From assembly GCF_024586455.1 (NCBI RefSeq), contig NW_026089623.1, forward strand, positions 7,350,204 through 7,414,203: DNA of 64,000 nucleotides. The letters run 5' to 3'. The notes below the pieces were generated by a model. That model was not told where the DNA came from, ran no database searches, and saw nothing but the letters and a program-made list of their open reading frames with translations. The stretch comes from Bactrocera neohumeralis (taxonomy: Eukaryota; Arthropoda; Insecta; Diptera; Tephritidae). The position numbers and the translations under genes are program-made. This document shows, piece by piece, positions 38,001 through 50,000 of the stretch (positions are counted from its first letter, which is position 1; each line of letters opens with the position of its first letter).

Positions 38001-41000
38001 TCTTAATTTTATTTATGTTATTGAATTAATAAAGGGGCATCTATTTTCCTGGCGCATTTAAAATTTTTAGAATACATGTAAAATAGCTGCGCGATGTTGA
38101 ACCACATACAGTGAATCAATAAAGTTTAGGTACAGTAACAATTTAGAGCAAAAATCGTTGAAACAACTAATTTCAACAAAAGTTTTAAAAACACCGTTAT
38201 GTACATTCTAAGAACTGCATTATGCTGAACGTTACTGAGTTATAGGTGTGCCGTTGTCTGTCTTGTGGCGCCACTTAGACGCTGTGAATTAAAAAAGCAG
38301 CCAAAAAGTACTCAAAATAGTTTAAGTAAACTTCGTTCATCGTGTCATGTTGTTTTGGTTTTTGTTGCGTTTGGTTAATTTTTTTCAGTTATTTGTTTAA
38401 GCTGGACAGAAAACTACACATAACCAAGTGTAAAAGTGTAAAACTATAAACGTTTAGCGTATTTATTTGTCGAAATAAAAAAAATGGGCCGCGGTTTACA
38501 AATTTCGCTCAAAGAAAGAAAATTAATATTAAAATTATATTTGGAAAAGAAAACTCAACGGGAAATTGGAACAATAGTGGGGAAACGACATTCAAGTGTT
38601 TATAACATTTTCAAATAGTATACAAATAACGGAGATCTAAATATAAAACATAGTTCCGGTAGACCTAAAGTTTTAACGCCCTGCGAAGAACGCAATGTCA
38701 TCACTGCAGTCAAGCGAAATCCTCGTATTTCAGCAGTAAAGATTACAAATAATATAAACGTCGAATTTCAAAAAAATGTAAGTCCTCAAACTGTGAGAAA
38801 TGTGCTGCACAAAGCTGGTTATTACGGACGAACTGCGTGACGAAATCCATTCCATAAAAACAAATAAGAAAAAAATATTAAAATTTGCTAAAGAACATCT
38901 TGATAAATCAGAATGTTGTATTCATTGACGAATCAAAATTCAAAATTTTGGGGTCGGATGGAGTAATAAAGTGTGTAGGCGTGCCAATGCAGAGATGCAA
39001 GAAAATAACTTAATACCTACATAGTCTAAGAGCCCGTGACATCCAGACCTTCGTCATTTTATAAAAGCTGAAAGTTTGTTGAAGTATGCTTTGAACATAG
39101 GTAAGAACGATGGCAAAATGTGAAATTCGAGTCATCGTGGCTTTGGGAGGTAGCGGGTGGGACAGGTGCATAAAATAACAGCCAACTTTCGTTATTTTAT
39201 AAAGCATAATTTTTTAATATGTTATTCGGAATAACATTACAAACCATCTTATTCATTGCCAGACACTTTTTATGGTTTTAGGGTGTCTGGCAAGGGATTG
39301 CTTTAATAAATTTTAATTCTACTTTCGTTATAGTATAAAAGTAAAATTTATATATGTTATTTGGGTGACTATTAGAAGATGTTTTCTCAGTTGCCAGACA
39401 GTTTCGACAGTTCCTACCTGGCCCAGACAAACATATTGGGTCCCTATACCAAGGGTATAGGTGCGAGCGCGAGGCAATATACAATCGTATAGGTGCGAGA
39501 GAGATAGCGCGTTAGGTCTTCACTGCGCGAGTTATTTTTTACATAGAGTAAAAAAGAGTCAAAAGAATATATTTTGAGCAGCACCGAAATGTGTACTTTT
39601 TATTTATAACTTATTACATGGTTCTCACTTCTATTTCTACTAACTAGTATGTTTACTTATTACTAGTTGATAGTTTGTTTAAATACAGATTGTATTATTT
39701 GTTTAGGTTTGATTACATACATATATATTATTTGCTTAAAAACATTTGCTTTGTTTTAAGATAAGGTTGTTGTGGTATTCAAACTCAGGGTTGTTTTGAT
39801 ACTTGTTTGTTTAGGATTGTTTGTTGTAGTGATGGTGCATTTAAATTGTTCCCACTCAATGTTGTTTTGGTGCATTCTGTTTGTTACTATTATAAGGAAT
39901 ATGTTCCTTAACTCGCGCGAAGCTTCTCGTTATTGTGCGGTAGATGTTTGTTATTTTGGGTTATAGTTATTTTGTATCAGTATAGTACACACTTGGCTAT
40001 TTGTGGTGACGCTTTTAATATATAAAGTTTTATTAAAGCATTATAATCACGGAAAGGGCATAAAATTGTTTTGTGTGTAAGAAAAGTATGGAAAAACAAC
40101 ATTTTTTGGGAAGAGACTTTAAAAAAATGTGAATTAATTCTAAGATTACGAAAATTACATAATTTAAAATATAAGGACATTATTTTGCCTAGTGAATATA
40201 CGGATGGTGTTTATCACAGGGAGTGCTACAAATCATTTACAGAATTAATGAAAAAATATTTTATCTCTGAATCGAACCGTTCAAAAAAATCCGTTGAAAC
40301 AGTGACACCACATCAAACAGAGACAGCATACCAAACAGAAAATGAAGTAAGTATATATCATACTCTCACCTATCGTGTTTACCTGGTTTTACAACCATCT
40401 TATTTACAGTCTTCACTAAGGGACATAGCATCTACAGCAGTGGTGCGCACGCCTCAATACTACTACATTTTACGTTTGCGCTGCACAAACATTGCTATAG
40501 ATTTTCGTAGCTTTCACTAGCTATAGAACATCAACCTTCAACCTCGCAGGAAAATGTGAGCGTGGCCGAAGTGGAAGAAGCGGGTGTCAATATTTAACTG
40601 CAAAATATCATCATTCCAAATTGAAAATGAGAATCTGAAGGAACTGTTGAATAATTACTTGATTTACAAATAGCAAAGTTTCAATGGCGAGTTTGGAAAA
40701 ACTCAACAATTTTATTTGATTTATATAAATCTTATTCACCACTACTTACATTTCTTCAATTGTTTATTAATAATTATACGGTCCGCGATGTTAATGAAGC
40801 GTTTCAGTGAAAAAAATACGCAATTTTGATGGGAACAGTCTGCCACTCTGTAAATCGGAGCTATTCCAACAATTTCGACGTGCTAATTATATATCCACCA
40901 TTTGGAATAATGCTCATATGAAAATGCGCGCGCATGTAATACATTATGTATATTGATAAGTTATAAAATCATGATTTAAATTTCTGAATGCGCACATGCG

Positions 41001-44000
41001 TATACATAATAAGATTATGATATGAGCATGTGCAGAGACATAAGATTAATATGATAGAAGATGCACATACATGCATAAAAAATTTGTTTATGTTCTCTGT
41101 GCGGGAGGTGTGTTTTGTACACATTTTTCGCTGTTCAAAATGAAATAAATATAAACGAAATTCTTCGTTGGGAGTGTATTTCTGTCTCTGCCTATTCTCT
41201 GCTTCGGCATATATGCCATGTCATCATATGCCGTAAATACATATATTTCTGTCTCTTCATATTCTCGGTTAGAATATGTGAGAGAATTGTAAAAAATGTT
41301 AAAATTGCGAGGCGAATTCCGACCTACAATAAGGGTATTCCATCAAACTCATAAATGCCTTGTATATATTGTTGTGATCAATTTAATATCTATTAGTAAG
41401 AAATATAATTAGGCTGTTCACGTTAAGCTGGTTATCGGGTTATGTGGTTATGTGATTAAGTGAACAACAACAAAATGCGGTATGACAAAATAACCAAAGT
41501 TGACCAACCTAGGCCCTTGTTTACAGATTATGTGGTTATTTGCTTATTTCCAGTGTTAGAAAGTCGTTGCAATTTTACTAAATGGCAGCACAAAAAATAA
41601 ATAAAACTAAGCGAATGGCATTTCCATTTAAATTTTCTTATTAGAAAATCTGCTATTAACAGCTGTTTTTTGTTTACAATCAGCAAATTAAAATCAGAAT
41701 AAAAAGCATCCAAAAGCATCAAAATTAATCAAAAATCTGCAAAAATCAACGAAAATCAACAAAAATCATCAAAGTAAGTAAAACGATAAAGTGCAAAACA
41801 AATATACAATTTTGTCATTTAGTTATACTATAATTTTAGTGTCTACAGAAATACGAAAGCGCCGGCGAGAAACGGAGGTGAAAAAATGGACGGAAGCCGA
41901 AATCAAAGCCGTGCTGTCCTATATGCAGGATCACCGAAACGTCGAGGTTAGTTTTCGACACATTAGTTATTTATGTATTTTAATTTAATCACATCTCCTT
42001 TAATTTCAGAAACCAACAGCGAAAATTTATTATAGTAAGTTGCTTGCAGTGACAAAAATTGAAGCAACGTGGAACATCTTAAAATGTAAGATTCGCTATT
42101 TAAAAAGCCAAATGAAATCGGCAGAACACTGGCTAAATTCCACGGGCGCTGGAGTAGAGGATGGCGATGTGGAGCTGACTGTGATGGGTAGATTTTTATA
42201 TATATTTTAATATCAACTTTGGAATTAAATTGATTTGCTTTATTACAGATAAAGTGCTTAAAAGTTGTCCGCATTACAAACAATTAGCGGACATTTTGCT
42301 ACGGAGAGGGAAGCTGAGGTGGTGGTAATGAGTTCCTCTGCAATGGAACTCGACTCTATAGAAAATGTTGTGCATGATTTGGAAGAGCCCGAACCCGAAG
42401 CGGAGGAAGAAAATGACACATCTCTATTGGCATCTGGCTCATCTGCGGCCAGCCCGTTTGTAAAAAAAATTAAGGCCAAACATCAAAACACTGCCATTGA
42501 CAAACTGGCAACATTAGAAGCTGAAAGAATGAGCTTTCGGGAAAAACAGCTTCAATTTGAAACAGAAAAATTCAATTGGATGAAGCAAGTTGAAGCAAAC
42601 AAACTTGAAAATGAAAAGACGAAGATCGAAAACGATTTCGAACTCAAAAAAATGGAGTTGGAGCAGAATGAAAGAATAAGGAAATTAGAAATTGAAATGA
42701 AGTATAAAAATAATAAAATAAACAACCAATAAACAAATAAATACTTTTCTTACTTGTTATTAAAACAAAAATATGAATTTTTATTGAAAAATTAAATTGT
42801 ATAGTGCTTGTCTTTTTAGTTCGGGGGTAGGTGCAACAATAGCATCTCCATCATATTGGCATCCATGGGCTTCGACACTTTGCCTTTCAAAGTGTGAAGA
42901 ATCTCGTCCTTCCAAGAGTATGTTGTGCAGGACACAGCAGACAAGTACCCATTTATTAAAAAATGTTTGACTTTCACGGTCTTTTATTTTTATCCGCATT
43001 TGTTTCAAACTACAAAACTTTTCTTTAAGAATACCGAAACAATTTTCGACTCTAACACGATACTGGCTATGTATTTTGTTGAATTTAGCTTGTCTTTCAG
43101 AGTCTGCTAAAGAAGAATTGCTTCGGTATGGTGTTATTAAATGTTTTGTCAACTTATACGCAGAATCCCCTGCAATCCACTCTTCTCCACTAAATAAGCT
43201 AGTTGTGTTTCTTCCAATATGAGATTTCCTAAATACTTTAGAATCGTGGTAGCTTCCGGGATTGCCCACTTCTGCATGTAATATGCGTAACTTATGGTCA
43301 CATACGACTTGCAATTTGATAGAGTATATTCGTTGCCGAGAAAAATACACCTCATGATTTTTATTCAGCTTTTCGGCCAGTTTAATCTCGCTACCGTCAA
43401 TGTAACCAATGCAATATGGTAATTCGCAGAATGTTTGGAAAACAAGTTCCCGGCGCTCTGCCGGTGCAGGCCAATGAATGAATTCGGGTAGTTTATTCAA
43501 AATTGCCGAAAAAACTCTTTTGGTGATATTGGTCAATGTACCTCCATCTCCCACACCAAAAGTTGTAGCGATTTTACGTATAGAAGCACTTTCACCCGAT
43601 GAACCTAATCGGAGCAATACGATTGCGAGTTGCAAATCTACAGGTATTTGTAAACTTGAATTAGTAAAGTGCATATCATTAGAAAATATTTCTAGGAGAT
43701 GAGCGAATTGTCATTTGCTGACGCGCAGCATTTGTAAAAATCTTCCATCGTCAAAGCAACACAGAACATTTTCTCGCCAATGAATAGATTTTGGAACATG
43801 TAGTTCATCCCCCCGTCTACTACAGATGATTAAAGTTATGTCCTCTAGCAGTTCATCTAGTACTTCATCCATTGCATTATGACACTCTTCAGGGCGCAAG
43901 ATGTCTGCAAATTTTATACAAAGAATTTTTTGAACCCTTAAAATTCGGATTATTTAATAAGCACATACCTTCAATAAAGTCCATTTCCTGAATAGCAGAA

Positions 44001-47000
44001 CTTATTTTAAAATCGATTATTTTGCTTTTTAAACTTTGTTTAGGCATTTTATAAGTAGGAATTTCATTGAACTAAAATTGTAAACAATGAACAGCTGTTT
44101 GTGTAAAAGTAAGCAAATAACCATATAACATAGGGTGCTCACGGAGCATAGAGGTTATTTTTAATCTAATAAGCACATAACCCGATAACCACCTTACCGT
44201 GAACAGCCTAAATATAACACAAAAATATTTATTAGTATAGTATATTATGTAAAAATTAAATAAAATTATTAGATATGCAAGTCAAAATTGACTATAAATA
44301 TTACTATGCATGCATTCATACAAAATTATACTCAAATCATAATTATGTTTACATGTCAATATTGAATTGCCGACGGCAAAACGCAAAAGCATACATATTT
44401 GCATACATTGCGATTCCCAAGTTGAAAGAGAAATTGAAGCATGAAAATATCACAATGCTGTTGTTGGGAGCATCATAAGGAGCATGCCTACACATACATA
44501 TTTATGTCTCTTCATATTCTTGGGCATGTGAGACAAGAACATAAAAAATTTGTTTATGTTCTCTGTGCGAGAGGTGTGTTTTGTACACATTTTTCGCTGT
44601 TCAAAATGAAATAAAATATAAACGAAAAGCAAAACGAAATTCTTCGTTGGGAGTGTATTTCTGTCTCTTCCTATTCTTTGCTTCGGCATATATGTAAGTA
44701 TGCCATGTCATCATATGCCGTAAATACATATATTTCTGTCTCTTCATATTCTCGGTTAGAATATGTGAGAGAATTGTAAAAAATGTTAAAATTGCGAGGC
44801 GAATTCCGACCTACAATATGGGTATTCCATCAAACTCATAAATGCCTCATAAAATTCTTAAACTCGTAAAATTCTGTGCCTTATAAATGAGCTGTCAAAA
44901 TTTGTAATATATGTATCGTATTTCTCGTATCATAAGCCTATTGTCTCGGTTTTACAATCAACCACAGTAATTACTGATGTACCCAATAATGAAAATAACG
45001 AATAAAACAATGAAAAAAAATAAAAGATCTATGCAAAAATATTAATTTACTAATGAAAACATAAAATAAATTTAAATATTTGTAGGAAATTAATATATGT
45101 ATATGTGCATACATGTATAATTTGTACACACACATTCATATATATATACATATAGATAGAGCGAAAGAAGTTTCACTTCAGTCGTGTGGTCATAAGCACA
45201 CTCACTTTTTTTTACAGAATCTAACGAAGAAGATGACACTGACAATGAACCAGAAGAAATATGGTGCAGCAGTGATGAAGAGTATGAAGAAAATTACGAA
45301 ATTAATAGTAATGATGAATGCTATGAAGAATGTTTATAATTTTGTAAATTTCAAAAAAAATAAATCGCTTCTTTTAGTTTAATTTCGCATTAAATTTACC
45401 CATTAAATTCGCACCTATACGATTGTATATTGCCTCGCGCTCGCACCTATACCCTTAGTATAGGGACCCAATATGTTTGTCTGGGCCAGGTAGGAACTGT
45501 CTGGCAACTGAGAAAACATCTTCTAATAGTCACCCAAATAACATACAGGGTTACCCACTCGAAGTGTTACCAAATTCAAACTGCTATAACTACCACACTA
45601 TTAATGACAGCGCGCTTAAATTTACACCAATAACAATTGTTACAAGCGTACAAAAACATTTTAGTCTGTGTCGTGTGAAAAAACACCAATAAAAAAAGTT
45701 ATACGTGATGGAATTTAAACGTAATAGTGTGATTGCTTTATATTTGGCTGGAAAATCACAAGCAGCAATTGTTCGTCAGCTAAAACATCTCGAAGTGAAC
45801 AAAATGTTTGTGTATCGCACTATAAATCGTTACAATGATACTGGCAGCATCGCAAAACGCCATGGAGGTGGTCATAAGAAAACAGCAACATCACCTGAGA
45901 TGATTCGAAAAGTGAAGGCTCGACTTGAACGAAATCCACGTCGAAGTGGCAATCAAATGGCTAAAGAGCTGAAAATTTCGCAAAGTTCAATGCAACGACT
46001 GTTGAAAAATGAGCTAAAGGTCAAGCCTTACAAGTTCCAAAAAGGACACAGCCTTACACCGCTGCAAAAAAAAGTTAGACTCGAAAGAGCGAAGGAGTTG
46101 TTACACTTGCACGAACGTGGCAAATTTCCGAACATTGTGTTTTCTGATGAGAAGAATTTCCCTATTGAGCAATTCATAAACTCTCAAAATGACCGTGTTT
46201 ACTTGACCGAACGCACGTACGAGAATTTAAGCCTACGAATGGCCACCCGAAGTAATTTCCCATCGCAAGTGATGGTATGGGCTGCCGTGACCGCTGATGG
46301 GCGCTCTCCAGTCGTTTTCATCGAGCCTGGTGTCAAAGTAAATGCGACTTATTATCGTGAAAATATTTTGGAAGGTGCTTTAGAGCCGTGGGCACGTAAA
46401 CACTTCGGCCGGAAAGAATGGACGTTCCAACAAGACTCGGCGCCGTCACATAAAGCGAGAATTAACCAAGAGTGGTTAAAAAATCATGTTCCACGCTTCA
46501 TTTCGTCGACACAATGGCTTTCGAATTCACCAGACGCAAATCCGATGGACTTTTCCATCTGGTCCATTTTAGAGAGCAAGGTGCGGACTAAAAAATACAC
46601 CAGTATGGATGCGCTCAAGAAAGCGATTGTACGTGAATGGGCCAAAATACCACAAGCTCACATTCGTGCAGCATGCAACTCGTTTTTTGACCGTTTGAGG
46701 GCCATAGTCAAGGCAAAAGGTGGCCATATCGAGCTAAAGTGAATGGATTCTAAATTTTTGATTATTTTCATACATTTTTGTCATTGGAATCAATAAAAAT
46801 ATTATCAAACTAAAAAATTATAGTCGTTTGAATAGGTAACACTTCGAGTGGGTAACCCTGTATATAAATTTTAAAATGACGAAGGTCTGGATGTCACGGG
46901 CTCTTACTCTAACAGTGAAACATGGTGGGGTAAACATCATGGTATGGGGGTGTATGGCTGCATCTGGCGTGGGTAATTTAGAGTTTATAACATAAAATGA

Positions 47001-50000
47001 ACAAATATATCTATCTGGATATTCTGAAGAAAAATTTGCGTCCAAGGCGTGAAAATACTGGGTCTTGACAGCAGCCAATTTCTTTTTCAACAAGTTAACG
47101 ACCCTAAACACACGTCGTATCTAGTCCGTGAATGCCTTCTATATAACTGCAAGCAACTCCAAACGCCACCACAATCACCCGACATTAATCCTATAGAGCA
47201 CATATGGGATTTGATAGAAAAAAAGATTTGAGAACGCAATATTTCGCCCAAGGATATCTTAAAAGCCGCTATAGGAATTGAATGGGCCAAAATTACAAAG
47301 TCTGAGACTAATGTGCCAGTAAAAAGCATGCATCGCCGTTTACAAGCAATAATTAAAGCTAAAGGAGGGCCCACAAAGTTAAATTATATTATCTTTTTTG
47401 TATAAATCATATTTGAATTCCTTTTCGTTTTTGCACCAAAATTTTATTGACGTTAAATCAATGGAATTTATGTTTTTGTTGTTATATTTTGTTGTGTTTA
47501 TAGAAAAAAGTTACTGATTTTAAAATAAATGCATTAAAATATGTTCGTTATTGGAATTGACAAAAAAAATATTTTTTTTTACAAATTTTAATGAAGAATT
47601 TAGAGGTTTATTAGAGAAAATATTTATTAGACTGAAATATTGTAATAGCGTAGAAACAACAGCATGGGAGCGTAAAATTAAATATACAGTACTCTTATAA
47701 CTACGTCAATGAATTAATTGATTTTTTTGGTAGTTTATACCTTTGAAAATAAAGTAGTAAAATTTCAAATCAATATCTCAAATGGGTTTTCTCTAAACAA
47801 CATATTTCGAAAATACTGCAGTGATAACCCGAAGACAAATAATCCGATTATCTTGAATCATCATCATGTTCTGTTCAAAAATCTAATTCAGGGTTGAATT
47901 CGATTTTTTACGTTGGTCATTGTATAAAGAATATCTTCAAGTTTAATCCGGAATCACTGCAGCGGTGGAGTACCTTTTTTTAGCGCCGCCGGAGATTTCG
48001 AATAACTCTAAAATATTTATTATATTTTTTTTCGATTCAAATTTCACTGTTGATTCTTGAAACATGTATAAATATACCCTGACATTTTCAAAATAATCCA
48101 GACAGTAGTTTTTTTTTTAATTCCCAAAAATCAACTTTTTTAGGCTTTCAAAGTAGGTGTTTACTATTTACTACATGCTTTGAGGTTCTCTTTAACATTA
48201 GTAAAGTATCTGTCAAAAAATAGGTGTGAAAATTTTTGGACAACACATTCACTACTGATGTATTAATATTCTCATGGTTTATACATATATTTAAATTGAA
48301 CGTACATAAATAAAATTTTACATAATGTTAATGTTAAATAAACTAAAAAACTAGTTCCACATAAAAATGAGAGTACTACTGTGAGCAAAAGGAGGTAAGA
48401 CCTTTTAATTTAAATTTCGTGCGAAAACCTATTTGTCTAAATATTTACTGGCATCGTTGCCTCACAAATTAGAGATTATGTTCCGCGTTGAAGGGATGCC
48501 TTACCACTAACTAATATATTTTTGGTTTTTTATGGCCACAACATACATATTTCGCCAATGGCCAGGAGACAAGCCTTTTTGCAAATTGTCTACGTGTTTC
48601 TTTTTTAGGAGCTGTACTTTTTGAGGAGCGTCACTATTAACCCATTAACTCCCAAACCCAAACTACACATGCCAATTATTTTTAGGAGCTATTTATTATG
48701 TCATAACTAGTGTAATATAAACTTTACTAAAAAAAAAAAACAATTTTTTATGTGCTTGTTGAGTTATAGGGGTGTACACAATTGTGTACAATAGGCGGAT
48801 TAGTGGTGAAATTCTGCAAGGCAATGTCGTTCAATGCATAACGTTTTCAAACATATTTGTTATGACAAATAACGCACCGTAATGGGCTCGAAAACGCTGT
48901 AAATTGTGACCTTCATTTTCGTGCTCAAATCTTAATATTTCTGATAATCGTAGATACATATGTTCGTGTAATCATACGTCTGAATGTTAGTTGATCCATT
49001 CTAGTAACATTTTCAGCGTTATTTATCAAAACATGAAGCCTTCAAGCATTAGAATTCGCCATGTCCAGTATATAAGTAAATATGCCCGGTGTAGGCTATT
49101 TGACCGGTCCATTTGATCGACGCCGCCCATACTCTTGTAATAATTCAACAACATTTTCTATATATTGAAGTCAATTTTTTGCTTTTTAATGTTACACCAC
49201 CCCTTCAAATACAAAATTAAACCAATGGTAACAACATTATTGTTTTTCCAGCAGACAAATGCAATTTCATTCCTGGTATCAAAACGGTTATCAAAATCTG
49301 CTCTTACTCTTTTCTTCATTATTTTTACAACCGTAAGTGGACATTTTTTTGTTCTATTTTCTAAGCGCCGCAAATCATGCAGCAATTGGTAATTGGTAAA
49401 AAAAAGTTGTCAAACTACACACCTCTCTGGGGATAATAGGTATTTTCTCCAGCAGAGACTTAACCACCCTTGCACCTAGCGGATCAGTAGAAAGCTCTGT
49501 ATATTTATCGCAATACACATCGAAAGTATAACAATAGCTGTCAGAGCTAGTGGCAGTGTAATTACGATATCCAAATCGCACTGGTTTCCCCATAATAAAT
49601 TGTTTAGCTAGATGATGTCCGAAATATTTTATAAATACATTTTCATGAAAGACACCCCATTGGCGTGAGTTCTTTGCATCATATTACACAAACTAAATCA
49701 TACTCTCCATCTTCAATTTAAACACCAATTATTAATTCAATGGCTTCCTCAAGTCCTAAATAGTTTTTTTGCTCGTAAATTAACGTTTTGGAAAACTGTA
49801 GAATACCGTCCCAGGCTTACGGAAATGAGATGGGTATGGTCGGATAGTGGAGGTTCTCCAGATCAAGAATATAGACTCGGCGAAACAAAATTCCACGCAG
49901 TTGGAAATTTTCTAATTTTTCTTTTTGAACTGTCACTATTTGCTCAAAATTCACAATTTGTCTTATTTAGCTGTTTTGTCATGTGACTACATTATTTTAC

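Larger units (their letters stand above)
41407..44213. mobile_element. PIF/Harbinger DNA transposon, nearly complete
   Basis: Ends TAGGCTGTTCACGTTAAG (41,410) and the inverse of TAGGCTGTTCACGGTAAG (to 44,210) form about 37-bp terminal inverted repeats with a few mismatches; AAT flanks both sides. Two genes converge inside: a Myb-like DNA-binding protein on + and the DDE transposase on -. Their 3' ends are only about 50 bp apart. The related repeat at 25,640-25,970 lacks the insertion and so supports the boundaries. The transposase has one premature stop and the Myb gene one shift, so the copy is recent but probably inactive. Confidence 0.9.
39019..46914. mobile_element. unclassified DNA transposon with AGAGCCCGTGACATCC ends and ACA target duplication
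   Basis: The insert 39,022-46,911 starts TAGTCTAAGAGCCCGTGACA and ends with the inverse of TAGAGTAAGAGCCCGTGACA; ACA flanks both sides. The inverted repeats go on inward with interruptions: GACCTTCGTCATTTTA, then TATGTTATTTGGGTGACT, TTTTCTCAGTTGCCAGACAG and GGCAATATACAATCGTATAG (39,349-39,500 versus 45,415-45,545). The left arm has an extra 290 bp of degenerate tandem DNA. The right arm is interrupted by the DD37D mariner. Inside are an exon coding a C/H-rich domain (about 40,060-40,346), a terminal acidic exon (45,226-45,333) and nested repeats. The transposase superfamily cannot be named from what is left. Confidence 0.7.
38484..47405 (+). mobile_element. Tc1-like DNA transposon split by a 7.9-kb nested insertion
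   Basis: The transposase N-terminal part lies at 38,484-39,018 and the C-terminal part at 46,915-47,405; deleting 39,022-46,914 rejoins the sequence at one ACA, giving CCTACAGTGAAACATGG, the expected coding junction of a Tc1 protein. So this element was present before the inner insertion. Its own terminal repeats are not identified with confidence; candidate outer limits are about 38,108 and 47,700. Confidence 0.8.

Noticed and set aside
39010..39484. Short minus-strand frames near the left end of the 7.9-kb element
   Set aside because: They read through terminal inverted repeat DNA; the matching right arm gives different frames.
41068..44850. LTR retrotransposon bounded by the two 290-bp direct repeats
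   Set aside because: The repeats lack TG/CA ends, primer site and polypurine tract, and the content between them is a Harbinger element and older repeat DNA.
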